Assembly (NCBI GenBank): GCA_016707115.1
Contig: JADJIH010000001.1
Location: forward strand, 558,001 to 622,000
DNA: 64,000 nt
DNA from: Ignavibacteriales bacterium
GTDB lineage: Bacteria; Bacteroidota; Ignavibacteria; Ignavibacteriales; Ignavibacteriaceae
Direction of reading: 5' to 3'
Shown: piece after piece, positions 37,886 through 47,907 of the stretch
Position numbering within the stretch: the stretch's first letter is position 1
Layout of the letters: each line of letters opens with the position of its first letter
Made by a program: the position numbers and the translations under genes
Notes under the pieces: model-generated
Told to the model about the DNA's origin: nothing
The model's database searches: none
Seen by the model: only the letters and a program-made list of their open reading frames with translations

Positions 37886-38952
37886 TGAAGTTATATGCAG
37901 TTATTATGGCTGGTGGAGTTGGTTCACGTTTTTGGCCTCGAAGTAAGAAAAAAACACCGAAACAGCTATTAAAGATTATTGGCAAAGATACTATGATTCA
38001 GGCTACTGTTAATAGATTATCAGGCTTGATTGAAAAAGAAAATATTTATGTTATTACAAATGAAATTCAAAGACAGGAAGTGATAAATCAGCTGGCTGAT
38101 GTTCCAGCAGAAAACATTATTGAAGAACCATTTGGCAGAAATACTGCTGCTTGCATTGGCTTAGCATCCATAATTATTAAAGCTAAAGATCCTGATGCTG
38201 TAACAATTGTTCTTCCGGCGGATCACATAATTAGAGATGAAGATAAATTTAAAAAAGTATTAGAAAATGCTGCTAAATATGCTGATGAATCTAAGGGACT
38301 AGTTACGATCGGGATTACCCCTACCAGACCTGAAACAGGATATGGATATATTCAGATTAATGATAAGGAAGTTGCTGAAAATATTTATCCGGTCTACACA
38401 TTTGCTGAAAAGCCAAACTATGCTACAGCTCTAAGATTTGTTGAAAGCGGTGATTTTCTTTGGAACAGTGGTATGTTTATCTGGCGGGCAGATGTTATTC
38501 TTGATGAAATAAAAAATCTTATGCCTGATCTTTACGAAGGTTTAGTTGCCATTGAAAAGAGTTTAACTAGTCCAAATTTTAAAGAAGAACTTAAAATTGT
38601 TTATGCTCAGTTAAAAAAGATTTCTATCGATTATGGTATTATGGAAAAATCTTCAAAAGTATTCCTCACAAAAGGTTCTTTTAATTGGAGCGATGTAGGA
38701 AGTTGGGAAGAAGTTTACCAGTTATCAGAAAAAAATGAAAATGGAAACGCAGCGGTTGGAAAAGTTTATACAAATATGGTTTCGGATTCATACATCTACT
38801 CACCGGATAAAGTTACAGCCGTAATTGGTCTTGATAATGTAATCGTTATAAATCATAACGATACAGTTTTGATCTGCAGACGAGACAAAGCACAAGATGT
38901 TAAAGAAATTGTAGATTATTTAAAGATGAATAAAATGGATGAATATTTATAG
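37885..38952 (+). CDS. manC: Mannose-1-phosphate guanylyltransferase
   Basis: It makes GDP-mannose for polysaccharides. The pyrophosphorylase motif MAGGVGSRFWPRS with PKQLLK opens the protein, followed by EPFGRNTAACIGLA and FAEKPN. It is 355 residues long, the short form without a C-terminal isomerase domain. I prefer the ATG at 37885, which gives a TGATG overlap with the upstream stop, over the TTG one codon earlier. Confidence 0.94.
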   Translation: MKLYAVIMAGGVGSRFWPRSKKKTPKQLLKIIGKDTMIQATVNRLSGLIEKENIYVITNEIQRQEVINQLADVPAENIIEEPFGRNTAACIGLASIIIKAKDPDAVTIVLPADHIIRDEDKFKKVLENAAKYADESKGLVTIGITPTRPETGYGYIQINDKEVAENIYPVYTFAEKPNYATALRFVESGDFLWNSGMFIWRADVILDEIKNLMPDLYEGLVAIEKSLTSPNFKEELKIVYAQLKKISIDYGIMEKSSKVFLTKGSFNWSDVGSWEEVYQLSEKNENGNAAVGKVYTNMVSDSYIYSPDKVTAVIGLDNVIVINHNDTVLICRRDKAQDVKEIVDYLKMNKMDEYL

Positions 38953-39071
38953 TACATTCGGATATTTGTTGTGAACATAATAATTTTGCAGTGTAGTTTT
39001 ATGTTCATTTACCTTAACCATCTTTTGTTTGAGTATCCAAAACTTTGTAATCGATTTTAAGAGGAATCAGA

Positions 39072-39833
39072 TTGTTTATTGTAAATTCTCCAGTATTAGA
39101 AACAAAACAAGTTCACGAAAATATTTATATCCAGAAAATTCACTCTCCGGAAATTGCCAGATTAATTAAACCCGGACAATTTCTAAATATCCGTGTTTCC
39201 GAAAATACATTTCCTTTGTTACGAAGACCATTCAGTATTTGTGATGTTGACGGAGAAAATATCTCTTTGATGTTTAATATTTTAGGCGAAGGCACAAGAA
39301 TATTATCTCATAAACATCCTGGAGATTTTGTTGATATTCTGGGTCCGCTTGGTAACGGATTTAATCTTGAAGGTGATCACAAGACTGCTATAATAGTTGC
39401 AGGTGGTTTAGGTGCTGCTCCATTCCCATTCTTAACCAGAAAAATAATAAATAATAAAAAAATTATTTCCTTTGTTGGTGGAAGAACTAAACAGGATGTA
39501 ATTACTTATGGATTAGAAAATTTAGTTTTATCGTCGGATGATGGCTCAATAGGATTTACAGGAAATGTTGTCCAATCATTAGAAAATAATCTGGATAAAA
39601 TTGAGATCGCTTCATCAAAAGTATTTGCGTGCGGACCTAATGCTATGCTGAGAGTTTTAAAAGATTTCTGCCTTAAACATAATATTGATTGTGAAGTATC
39701 AACTGAATGTGCGATGGCTTGTGGATTTGGAATTTGCCAGGGTTGCCCAATTGAATCAACATCTAACTCAGATAAATATCTCTTAGTTTGTAAAGATGGA
39801 CCAGTATTTAATGTTAAGGATGTTGTGATATGA
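39072..39833 (+). CDS. pyrK: Dihydroorotate dehydrogenase electron-transfer subunit
   Basis: It carries electrons from the PyrD active site to NAD using FAD and a [2Fe-2S] cluster. It has the FAD motif RRPFSI, the nucleotide region GGLGAAPFPF, and cluster cysteines in CAMACGFGICQGC plus LVCKDGP. It starts at TTG with GAGGAA five bases upstream. The stop overlaps pyrD by four bases, as expected for a class 1B enzyme pair. Confidence 0.94.
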   Translation: MFIVNSPVLETKQVHENIYIQKIHSPEIARLIKPGQFLNIRVSENTFPLLRRPFSICDVDGENISLMFNILGEGTRILSHKHPGDFVDILGPLGNGFNLEGDHKTAIIVAGGLGAAPFPFLTRKIINNKKIISFVGGRTKQDVITYGLENLVLSSDDGSIGFTGNVVQSLENNLDKIEIASSKVFACGPNAMLRVLKDFCLKHNIDCEVSTECAMACGFGICQGCPIESTSNSDKYLLVCKDGPVFNVKDVVI

Positions 39834-40747
39834 GCAAAGTTGATTTATCAGTTAAGATTGGCTCTCTGCAACTGCGCAATCCAATTATGCTTGCATCCGG
39901 AACGGTTGGGTATGGAAATGAGATATCAGAATTCTCAAATCTGAATAAGCTTGGTGCCATCGTTACAAAATCTTTAAGCTTAAATCCTAGAAAAGGAAAT
40001 CCACCACAGCGAATTGTTGAAACTCCTGCCGGAATGTTAAATGCAATAGGTTTAGCGAATGTTGGTGTTGATGAATTTCTGAAAGAAAAAATTCCTTTTC
40101 TAAAGAAGTATGATGTTCCTTTAATTTGCAATATTGCAGCCAGCACCGTTGAAGAATATGTTGAGTGTACAAGAATTCTAGATTCTGAAGAAACTATTAA
40201 AGCATTTGAGATAAATGTTTCATGTCCGAATGTAAAAGATGGCGGGTTACAGTTTGGTAACGATAAAAATGCCGTTGGAAATGTTACTGCAAAAGTACGA
40301 GCGGTTACAAATAAACCGTTGATTATTAAATTATCCCCGAATGTTTCATATATCTCTGAGTTTGCGCAGGTTGTAAAAGATGAAGGCGGTGATGCAGTTT
40401 CTGCAATTAACACTTTAGTTGGAACAGCATTTAATATTTTTACAAGAAAACCAAAGATATTTAATATTAATGGCGGACTTTCAGGGCCGGCAATTAAACC
40501 AGTTGCTCTTGCTAAGGTTTTAGAAATATCCCGCAAGGTAGATATTCCAATTATTGGAATTGGAGGAATAATGAATTGGAAAGATATAATTGAATTTATG
40601 ATTGTAGGTTCTTCCGCAGTTCAAATTGGTACTTTAAATTTTATTGATCCGACAGCACCTGAAAAAATGATTACAGAACTTGAAGATTATTGTATTGCGA
40701 ATAAAGTTGAAAAATTATCAGATTTAACGGCATCTTATATAATATAA
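39830..40747 (+). CDS. pyrD: Dihydroorotate dehydrogenase, class 1B catalytic subunit
   Basis: An FMN enzyme oxidising dihydroorotate to orotate in pyrimidine synthesis. It has NPIMLASGTVGYG, the catalytic cysteine in NVSCPNVKDGG (cysteine is typical of class 1), and IGIGGIMNW. The length of 305 residues and the coupled pyrK support class 1B. Confidence 0.96.
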   Translation: MSKVDLSVKIGSLQLRNPIMLASGTVGYGNEISEFSNLNKLGAIVTKSLSLNPRKGNPPQRIVETPAGMLNAIGLANVGVDEFLKEKIPFLKKYDVPLICNIAASTVEEYVECTRILDSEETIKAFEINVSCPNVKDGGLQFGNDKNAVGNVTAKVRAVTNKPLIIKLSPNVSYISEFAQVVKDEGGDAVSAINTLVGTAFNIFTRKPKIFNINGGLSGPAIKPVALAKVLEISRKVDIPIIGIGGIMNWKDIIEFMIVGSSAVQIGTLNFIDPTAPEKMITELEDYCIANKVEKLSDLTASYII

Positions 40748-40748
40748 A

Positions 40749-42011
40749 ATGGATATTCAAGAATCATTAAATAAATTATTTGCACTTCATACATTTGGAG
40801 TCAAACTCGGATTAGAAAATATTCAAAAGTTTTTGAAATCTATTGGAAATCCACAGAGTAAATTAAAAACAATTCATGTTGCGGGATCCAATGGAAAAGG
40901 AAGTACATCCTCATTCATTGCAAGTATCTTAATGGAAAATGGATTCAAAGTTGGATTATATACATCTCCTCATTTTGTAAAATTTAATGAAAGAATTTCT
41001 GTTGATGGCAAATACATTCCTGATGATTTTATAGCAAATTTTATAGATAAGCATCAAAAGCTTATCGATGAATATCAGCTTACATTTTTTGAGGTCACTA
41101 CGGCACTGGCCTTTGAATACTTCATTTTTTCTAAAGTAGATTATGCTGTTATTGAAACTGGTTTGGGTGGAAGATTAGATGCAACTAATGTTTTAAATCC
41201 ACTGGCTTGTGTAATTACATCGATAAGTTTGGAGCACACAGCAATTCTTGGTGATAAGCTTGAACAAATTGCGTTCGAAAAAGGCGAGATTATAAAAAGT
41301 GGTTCAAAAACATTTGTGGGATTATTACCGGAAGAAGCTATAAAAGTTATTGAGAAAAAATGTGCAGCAGTTAAATCACCTCTATTTTGTTTGGAAGAAT
41401 ACATCATCCAGAAAAATGATCACATAGATTTATATACAGAGGAATTAGAATTTGATGAATGGGAAGTTCCGTTGATCGGTAAACATCAAAAATATAATGC
41501 TGCGTTAGCATCTCTATGTGTTATTAAAACTTTTGATATTGATGATCCGGCTGTTATTACCCACGGAATCAAAAATGTAGTTAAGAATACTAAACTTCAG
41601 GGCAGGTACGAAATTATCAATGATAAACCTAGGGTAATTCTGGATTCTGCTCATAATCCTGAAGGCATTAGCTGCTTAATTAACCAGTTTGAAAAAGAGA
41701 AAAATAGTTACAAAGTATCATCTATATTATTCGGTGTAATGAGTGATAAAAACATTGATGAAATGCTGGTAACGATTAAAAATAGTTTTACTAATATTTA
41801 TTTTTACGAAATAAATTATGAAAGAGCTGCAAGTATAGGATTACTAAGTGAGAGGGCTAAAAAACGTAATGTAAAATTCTCAGTTGTTAAAAACTTAGAA
41901 GAGTTTATCAGAGAACAACTAAAAGGGGACAAAGATAGCTGTCTGGTAGTGGCTGGAAGTATGTACTTATTGGGTGAAATAAAATCAATTTTACCTAAAA
42001 TTAAATCTTGA
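40749..42011 (+). CDS. folC: Folylpolyglutamate / dihydrofolate synthase
   Basis: A Mur-ligase-fold enzyme adding glutamate to folates. The ATP loop VAGSNGKGSTSSF, the folate-site TSPHFVKFNERIS, and the catalytic block ETGLGGRLDATNV are all intact, as is LDSAHNPEG. The length is 420 residues. It starts one base after pyrD. Confidence 0.96.
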   Translation: MDIQESLNKLFALHTFGVKLGLENIQKFLKSIGNPQSKLKTIHVAGSNGKGSTSSFIASILMENGFKVGLYTSPHFVKFNERISVDGKYIPDDFIANFIDKHQKLIDEYQLTFFEVTTALAFEYFIFSKVDYAVIETGLGGRLDATNVLNPLACVITSISLEHTAILGDKLEQIAFEKGEIIKSGSKTFVGLLPEEAIKVIEKKCAAVKSPLFCLEEYIIQKNDHIDLYTEELEFDEWEVPLIGKHQKYNAALASLCVIKTFDIDDPAVITHGIKNVVKNTKLQGRYEIINDKPRVILDSAHNPEGISCLINQFEKEKNSYKVSSILFGVMSDKNIDEMLVTIKNSFTNIYFYEINYERAASIGLLSERAKKRNVKFSVVKNLEEFIREQLKGDKDSCLVVAGSMYLLGEIKSILPKIKS

Positions 42012-42160
42012 CAATATAAATGTAAGTATGTAAGTTTGGTTAAGACCTCGAGTTCCTTTCATACAATTTAGAAATACCACGAGAGCTTATCAGGATACAA
42101 CCAATTTGAAAACAATTTTAATCTAAAACAATTCAACAAACAAAATAATAGGTACCGCAA

Positions 42161-43414
42161 ATGCCGATGGACATTTCTGAACTCAAATCAAAGAAGATTG
42201 TAGAATTAAATGAACTTGCTAAAGATCTTAATATTGCTGGCTACAGTGATCTTAGGAAACAAGAGCTAATCTTCAAGATATTAGAAGCTCAGAGCGTTAA
42301 AGATGGTTTAACATTTTCTAAGGGAGTATTAGAAGTACTTCCTGATGGATACGGATTTTTACGATCTTCTGATTATAATTACTTGCCCTCACCGGATGAT
42401 ATTTATGTTTCACCATCACAGATTAAAAAATTTAGTCTTAGAACTGGTGATTTTGTGAGTGGTCAGGTAAGACCACCAAAAGAAGGTGAAAGATTTTTTG
42501 CTTTACTCAGGGTTGAAGCAGTAAATGGGCTATCACCTGAGCACATAAGAAATAGAACTTTGTTTGATAATCTTACACCTGTATATCCAACTAAAAAATT
42601 AATGCTTGAGTCTGTCCCAGGTGAATACTCGACAAGAATTATGGATATGCTTGCACCAATCGGTAAAGGACAAAGAGGATTAATAGTATCACCTCCTAAA
42701 AGTGGTAAGACAGTTCTTCTACAAAAAATTGCAAACTCAATAACTCGTAATCATCCCGAAATAAAACTTATTATTCTTCTTATTGATGAAAGACCAGAAG
42801 AAGTAACCGATATGGAACGTTCTGTAAAAGCTGAAGTTATCAGTTCAACTTTTGATGAACCTGCGGATAGACACGTTCAGGTTGCAGATATGGTAATTGA
42901 GAAAGCAAAAAGACTTGTGGAAGCTAAAGAAGATGTAGTTATTTTACTTGATAGTATCACAAGATTAGCTCGAGCGCACAATATAGTTGTTCCTCATAGC
43001 GGCAGAATTCTTTCCGGCGGTGTGGATTCTAATGCACTGCACAAACCAAAGAGATTTTTTGGTGCTGCAAGAAATACAGAAGACGGCGGAAGTTTAACAA
43101 TTATTGCAACAGCTTTGATTGATACTGGCAGTCGTATGGATGATGTTATCTTTGAAGAATTCAAAGGTACAGGTAATATGGAATTAGTTCTTAACAGAGA
43201 TTTAAGTGATAGAAGAATTTTCCCTGCAATTGATGTAAATCGTTCCGGAACAAGAAGGGAAGATTTGTTGATGAAAGAAGATGATCTTGCAAAAGTATGG
43301 ATTCTTAGAAAAATTCTTAGTGACTTTAACCCTGTTGAAGCAATGGAATTTTTACTTGATAAAGTAAGAGGAACCAAAAACAATAAAGAATTCTTAAATA
43401 ATATGAACAGCTAA
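42161..43414 (+). CDS. rho: Transcription termination factor Rho
   Basis: A hexameric RNA helicase ending transcription. It has an N-terminal helical domain (1-45), an RNA-binding cold-shock-like domain (about 50-120, GFLRSSDYNYLPSPDDIY) and a motor domain with VSPPKSGKTVLLQ, LLIDERPEEVTDM and the Q-loop region near GGVDSNALHKPKRFFGAARN. The 417 residues match the compact form without the long charged insert found in many Bacteroidota. The 149-base leader upstream shows no clear structure, and a terminator overlaps its stop. Confidence 0.97.
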   Translation: MPMDISELKSKKIVELNELAKDLNIAGYSDLRKQELIFKILEAQSVKDGLTFSKGVLEVLPDGYGFLRSSDYNYLPSPDDIYVSPSQIKKFSLRTGDFVSGQVRPPKEGERFFALLRVEAVNGLSPEHIRNRTLFDNLTPVYPTKKLMLESVPGEYSTRIMDMLAPIGKGQRGLIVSPPKSGKTVLLQKIANSITRNHPEIKLIILLIDERPEEVTDMERSVKAEVISSTFDEPADRHVQVADMVIEKAKRLVEAKEDVVILLDSITRLARAHNIVVPHSGRILSGGVDSNALHKPKRFFGAARNTEDGGSLTIIATALIDTGSRMDDVIFEEFKGTGNMELVLNRDLSDRRIFPAIDVNRSGTRREDLLMKEDDLAKVWILRKILSDFNPVEAMEFLLDKVRGTKNNKEFLNNMNS

Positions 43415-43432
43415 TATGCTGTTCATATTTAT
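43401..43432 (+). terminator. Terminator overlapping the rho stop
   Basis: An 11-pair perfect stem (ATATGAACAGC and complement) with a six-base loop includes the last codons and stop of rho and ends in ATTTATAAT. The U-tract is short, so strength is uncertain. Confidence 0.65.
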
Positions 43433-43511
43433 AATATTAGGGTAAATCTTTTTCCGGTTTCATTAAACCGATTGAATTTTATTTAAACTATTTAAAAGTT
43501 TGAGCTAAAAA

Positions 43512-44792
43512 TTGAAGAAAATACTTTTATTTACATTCATTCTGGTTTCTCAATTATTAGCTCAACCGGATTTTGTGATGCAGCAGGATATCATTCAATC
43601 TGGTAAGTATTTTAATTCTGAAATTCATTTTTTCCCGTCAAACCAAGACTATTTGGTTTACTACTCCTATAAAATTTCTTATTCTCAATTATTTTTTGAA
43701 AAAAAAACTGATCTGTTTATTGCTGGGTTTAGTGTAAATATTGAAGTCAGAGACTCTTCGGGTAAGATAGTTACGAGAGCATTTGATGATAAAAAAATTT
43801 CAGTTGAAAATTTTGAGTTAACTAACTCTCAAAATGTGTTTTTGCAAGGTGTGGTTAGTTTCAATCTGCCTGAAGGTAAATATGATATACTTGCAATTAT
43901 CTCGGACCAGATATCAAAACGTGAACGCAGAATTCCGCCGATTGATATAGAAATAAGGAAATCAAAAACTATTCTTAATCCAATTGTTTTTGAACCTGGT
44001 AAAATTAAATGCGATGGATTAGACTCATATGTGCTGTCTAATAATTCAGCGTCAATTCCATTCAATAAGCCAACTAATGATTTGGTAATTCCTGTTACAG
44101 ACCCTAAAATAAATTCACTTAATATAATTGTAAAAAGGGGCGATGCAGTTCTTGTTGCTAATGAAACAATTACTGAATCATTTCTTGCAAATCCTGTAAT
44201 AAAATTATGCGATGATAGAGTAGTTATCAGGCAAAACACCGATACAACAAAGTTGAAAATATTTCTTGTTAAAGATTTTTCATCAAAACTTACTGAGGGA
44301 CCAATACAATTAGAGATTTATACTGATGAATCTGAAAAAGACAAACAGATTTATAACCTTAATGTAATTTGGATTGGAAGGCCAATCAGTTTGTCAGATC
44401 CTGAAGCGGCAATAAAACATATTGAAATAATAGAAAGTAAAGAAGTTGTTTCAGAGATATTTAGCGGCAGCGGTAACGATAACGAAAAATTATTCAATTA
44501 TTGGAGTAAACAGGATCCCACACCTGAAACAAAATTCAATGAGCTGATGAATGAGTTTTATACACGAGTTGATTATTGCGAAACGAATTTTAGAACTCTT
44601 GCCGGTAATGGTGGCGTTAAATCTGATCGTGGTAGAACTTATATAAGATTTGGTCCGCCCGATTCAATTGAACGTGATACTGATAATGATGATAAGGTAG
44701 TAGAAAGCTGGACTTATAAAAAATCACAAAGAAAATTTGTTTTTGTTGATGCAGAGGGAACTGGTAAATTTACTTTAGTGAATGGACAATGA
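43512..44792 (+). CDS. GWxTD-domain secreted protein
   Basis: The N-terminus is a signal peptide (1-17, LVSQLLAQ) read from a TTG start. The middle is beta-rich. The last 130 residues form the GWxTD-type domain, with DPEAAIKHIEIIES, then a helical region, and SDRGRTYIRFGPPDSIERD. In this copy the usual Gly-Trp motif is not obvious. The role of this family is unknown; it is common in Bacteroidota, Ignavibacteria and Acidobacteria. It overlaps pdxA by four bases. Confidence 0.78.
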   Translation: MKKILLFTFILVSQLLAQPDFVMQQDIIQSGKYFNSEIHFFPSNQDYLVYYSYKISYSQLFFEKKTDLFIAGFSVNIEVRDSSGKIVTRAFDDKKISVENFELTNSQNVFLQGVVSFNLPEGKYDILAIISDQISKRERRIPPIDIEIRKSKTILNPIVFEPGKIKCDGLDSYVLSNNSASIPFNKPTNDLVIPVTDPKINSLNIIVKRGDAVLVANETITESFLANPVIKLCDDRVVIRQNTDTTKLKIFLVKDFSSKLTEGPIQLEIYTDESEKDKQIYNLNVIWIGRPISLSDPEAAIKHIEIIESKEVVSEIFSGSGNDNEKLFNYWSKQDPTPETKFNELMNEFYTRVDYCETNFRTLAGNGGVKSDRGRTYIRFGPPDSIERDTDNDDKVVESWTYKKSQRKFVFVDAEGTGKFTLVNGQ

Positions 44793-45793
44793 CACGAATT
44801 GTATTTACTTGCGGGGATGTGAATGGAATCGGTCCTGAAATAGCTGTAAAAGCTTTCAAGAAAATATTAAAAAGTAAAAATACGAATCAGATAATATTTG
44901 CTTGTCCCAAAAATGTATTTGAATATTACTACAAACTCACTGATGCCAAATTCAAGTTTAAAATTGTTGATAATCAATCTTCTTTTTCTACATCATATCT
45001 AAACGTACTTCTTTTACCTGATACAAAAACAAAATTGGGATATCCAACAAAAGTATCCGGTAAAATAGCTTATCATTCTATTATTAAATCACTTGAATTG
45101 ATTGATAATAATTTTGCGGATGTACTAGTTACTTCACCTATCTCTAAAGAAGCTTTTAGTCTTGCGGAGATAGATTTTCCCGGACATACGGAATTGTTAG
45201 CTAAGCATGAAAACAATAATAATTATATGATGTTGTTTCTATCAGAAAAAATCAAAGCAGGATTACTTACAATTCATTCCCCAATCTCAAAGATTTCAAG
45301 GTTGATTAAAAAAGATAAAATTATTAAAGCAATTGAGTTGATCAATCTAACAGCTAGAAAAGATCTAATGATAGAGAATCCTAAAATTGCAGTGCTGGGA
45401 TTAAATCCTCATGCTGGTGAAAATGGATTAATTGGAAATGAAGAAACTGAAATTATTGCGCCCGCTATCAAATCACTACAAAAGCGATTTGATGTTTCAG
45501 GTCCTTTTGTACCGGATGCATTTTGGGGAAACAAAACTTATAAAAAATTTGATATGATTTTGGGAATGTATCACGATCAGATTCTAATTCCGTTTAAACT
45601 TTTAAACTTTAATAACGGAGTAAACTTTACAGCAGGATTAAAGTTAATTCGTACTTCACCGGATCACGGTACTGCTTATGATATTGCAGGATTAAACAAG
45701 GCTGATGAATCAAGTATTCTCCAATCATACAAATATGCAATCAAGATATTTCAAAACAGGAATCGTTCCATTGCAGAATCAAAATCAAACTGA
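44789..45793 (+). CDS. pdxA: 4-hydroxythreonine-4-phosphate dehydrogenase
   Basis: An NAD-dependent enzyme of the DXP-dependent vitamin B6 pathway. It has GDVNGIGPEIAVKAF, the metal histidine in PGHTELLA, GLNPHAGENG, and MYHDQILIPFK with TSPDHGTAYDIAG. The length of 334 residues is normal. It overlaps the GWxTD gene by four bases and the methyltransferase start by about 23. Confidence 0.96.
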   Translation: MTRIVFTCGDVNGIGPEIAVKAFKKILKSKNTNQIIFACPKNVFEYYYKLTDAKFKFKIVDNQSSFSTSYLNVLLLPDTKTKLGYPTKVSGKIAYHSIIKSLELIDNNFADVLVTSPISKEAFSLAEIDFPGHTELLAKHENNNNYMMLFLSEKIKAGLLTIHSPISKISRLIKKDKIIKAIELINLTARKDLMIENPKIAVLGLNPHAGENGLIGNEETEIIAPAIKSLQKRFDVSGPFVPDAFWGNKTYKKFDMILGMYHDQILIPFKLLNFNNGVNFTAGLKLIRTSPDHGTAYDIAGLNKADESSILQSYKYAIKIFQNRNRSIAESKSN

Positions 45794-46505
45794 TCCATAT
45801 CTACACGTAGCTAATATCTATCCTCATCTTATGAACTTTGTAAGTTACAAATGGTGGGCTAGATATATTTATACAATAACAAAACCCAAAGTTGTAAAAA
45901 ATCCAAGTGTGCTTGAACTTGCTTCCGGTAATTGTGCTTTAGCTGATCATCTATCAAAACTCTATAAAAATTATCTTGTATCAGATATTTCTAAAAGCAT
46001 GCTAAAGCATTCAAACACTAAGCTGAATAAAGTATGCTGTGATATGACAGCAATTCCATTAAGCAAACAGTTTGATTTGATATTAACTTCATTCGATAGC
46101 GTTAATTACTTACTAAGCAAAAAACAATTACTTAAATTCTTTAAAGAAGTATTTAGTCATCTTTCTGAAAAAGGAGTTTTCACCTTTGATGCTGCACTGG
46201 AAAGCAATAGTTATAAACATCAGAAGACAGCAACAACGAAAGGAAGAGCAAAGGGATTTAATTATCTTAGAAAAAGTATTTTTATGCCCGCAAGTAAGAT
46301 CCATAAAAACATTTTTACAATTACGTATCCCAATGGTGATACATTTTCTGAAACTCATAAGCAGAAAATTTATTCCTACGATACTTTTTTTGATATGGCA
46401 GAAAAGTCCGGATTATATGTTGTAAATTGTTATAAAGCTTTTTCATATACCAAGGGAAAAGCAAGTTCTGATCGTGTACAATTTATTATGAAGAGGAAAG
46501 CTTAA
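45771..46505 (+). CDS. Class I SAM-dependent methyltransferase
   Basis: The substrate is unknown. SAM motif I is VLELASGNCALADHL, motif II-like KVCCDMTAI, and FDLILTSFDSVNYL is typical of small-molecule methyltransferases. The start is uncertain. I prefer the TTG at 45771, with AGGAA eight bases upstream and a 23-base overlap with pdxA. A start at 45705 would overlap pdxA by 89 bases. The stop shares one base with ftsE (TAATG). Confidence 0.82.
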   Translation: MQNQNQTDPYLHVANIYPHLMNFVSYKWWARYIYTITKPKVVKNPSVLELASGNCALADHLSKLYKNYLVSDISKSMLKHSNTKLNKVCCDMTAIPLSKQFDLILTSFDSVNYLLSKKQLLKFFKEVFSHLSEKGVFTFDAALESNSYKHQKTATTKGRAKGFNYLRKSIFMPASKIHKNIFTITYPNGDTFSETHKQKIYSYDTFFDMAEKSGLYVVNCYKAFSYTKGKASSDRVQFIMKRKA

Positions 46506-47179
46506 TGTTATCAATTCAGAATATTAGTTTTAATTATGATAATCAGACATTATTTGAAAATGCAAATCTTGAATTAGGCGCAGGTGAATTTGCATTTCTG
46601 ATCGGCAAAAGCGGCTCAGGTAAAACTTCTCTTTTACAGATGATTTATATGAATTTACTTCCTCAATCAGGAACTGTAACTGTTGGTAATTTTAATTCCA
46701 GAACTATTAAGAAAAGTGAACTTCCATTATTAAGAAGAAAAATTGGAATTGTATTTCAGGACTTTAAGCTGCTTACAGACAGAAATGTTTTTGAAAATTT
46801 ATCTTTTGTACTTGAAGTAACTGCGACTCCAAAAAAAGATATCAAGAAAAAAGTAAATGATGCTTTAAATGAAGTTGGACTATCACACAAAAGACTTAAT
46901 AATCCGGAGAAACTTTCCGGCGGTGAAAAACAGCGTGTTGCTATTGCTCGTGCAATCTTAAATGATCCGTTAATTATTCTTGCTGATGAACCTACAGGCA
47001 ACCTTGATCCTGAAACATCAGGGGAAATACTGGATTTGCTTCAAAAGATTAATAAACGCGGAACTGCAATTTTATTTGCCACACATAATTATGAAATGGT
47101 AAGAAAAGGGAATACCAGAATATTTAAAATTGAGGATAAAAAAATTCTTAAAGGTTTCTTAAAACAAAAAGATCAGTAG
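46505..47179 (+). CDS. ftsE: Cell-division ATP-binding protein FtsE
   Basis: The ATPase of the FtsEX complex, which controls septal peptidoglycan hydrolases. Walker A GKSGSGKTSL, FQDFKLLTDRNVFENL, signature LSGGEKQRVAIARA and Walker B LIILADEPTGNLDP are intact over 224 residues. ftsX is not adjacent. Its last 32 bases overlap the 3' end of adk on the other strand. Confidence 0.92.
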   Translation: MLSIQNISFNYDNQTLFENANLELGAGEFAFLIGKSGSGKTSLLQMIYMNLLPQSGTVTVGNFNSRTIKKSELPLLRRKIGIVFQDFKLLTDRNVFENLSFVLEVTATPKKDIKKKVNDALNEVGLSHKRLNNPEKLSGGEKQRVAIARAILNDPLIILADEPTGNLDPETSGEILDLLQKINKRGTAILFATHNYEMVRKGNTRIFKIEDKKILKGFLKQKDQ

Positions 47180-47831
47180 TAAAGATTTTTTCCTTTAATG
47201 AATCAACAATTTTCTTATTAACATTTTCAATTGTATCAAATCCATTAACTTCTATAACACGATCTTTATTTTCATAATAACCAAGCACAGGCATAGTTGA
47301 TGAACTAAAAATATCCAGCCTGTTTTTTATAACATCTTCTTTATCATCATTTCTTAAATAAAAACTATTCTTTGCACCGCAGTTTGGGCATGTATCCAAA
47401 CCTTCAATCTCTTTAAGATTAAAAATATTTCCGCACTCTTTACAAGCTCTTCTGTTATTCAGTCGCTTTATAATTTCTTTTTCATCCGCAGTAATATGAA
47501 CGAGTATTGCATTATCAAAACCAATCTGATCAAATAATCTATCCAAAGCTTCTGCCTGAATAGTTGTGCGAGGAAATCCATCTAAAATAAATCCGCCTTT
47601 ACATTCGTCAGAAGTCAGTACTTCCTTTATCATTCCTATCATTAAATCATCCGGCACAAGTTCACCTTGCGACATCAATTCTCCGGCTCGCTTTCCGAGT
47701 TCTGTCTGATCTTTTACCGCTTTACGTAAAATATCTCCGGTTGAGATATGGGGGATATTTAAATTTTTTGATATGATTTTTGCCTGGGTGCCTTTGCCAA
47801 CCCCTGGAGAGCCGAATAGAATTAAGCGCAT
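47148..47831 (-). CDS. adk: Adenylate kinase
   Basis: It interconverts ATP + AMP and 2 ADP. The P-loop GSPGVGKGTQA, DGFPRTTIQAEAL, and a zinc-type LID with four cysteines (CKECGNIF and CPNCGA) are present. The 227 residues are slightly long because of a tail (LFVLRNL) that lies over the 3' end of ftsE. Confidence 0.96.
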   Translation of the reverse strand: MRLILFGSPGVGKGTQAKIISKNLNIPHISTGDILRKAVKDQTELGKRAGELMSQGELVPDDLMIGMIKEVLTSDECKGGFILDGFPRTTIQAEALDRLFDQIGFDNAILVHITADEKEIIKRLNNRRACKECGNIFNLKEIEGLDTCPNCGAKNSFYLRNDDKEDVIKNRLDIFSSSTMPVLGYYENKDRVIEVNGFDTIENVNKKIVDSLKEKIFTTDLFVLRNL

Positions 47832-47907
47832 ATAATCTTCATTTTTTTATTGCAAGTTAGAAGTAAAACCGAACTTAAACAACATGATAAGATTCAATAT
47901 TTTGATT

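Noticed and set aside
38972..39007. Inverted repeat TGAACATAA / TTATGTTCA between manC and pyrK
   Set aside because: The 18-base loop and lack of a U-tract make a terminator unlikely; a chance dyad is plausible in AT-rich DNA.
39814..40536. Long open frame of 240 codons on the minus strand
   Set aside because: It lies entirely antisense to pyrD, which has clear motifs; no family features or ribosome site.
42012..42160. Possible leader or attenuator before rho
   Set aside because: Rho autoregulation is known elsewhere, but I see no convincing stem, U-tract or leader peptide here.
45705..45770. Upstream start for the methyltransferase
   Set aside because: It would overlap pdxA by 89 bases and encode residues unlike the family; the TTG at 45771 has a better ribosome site.
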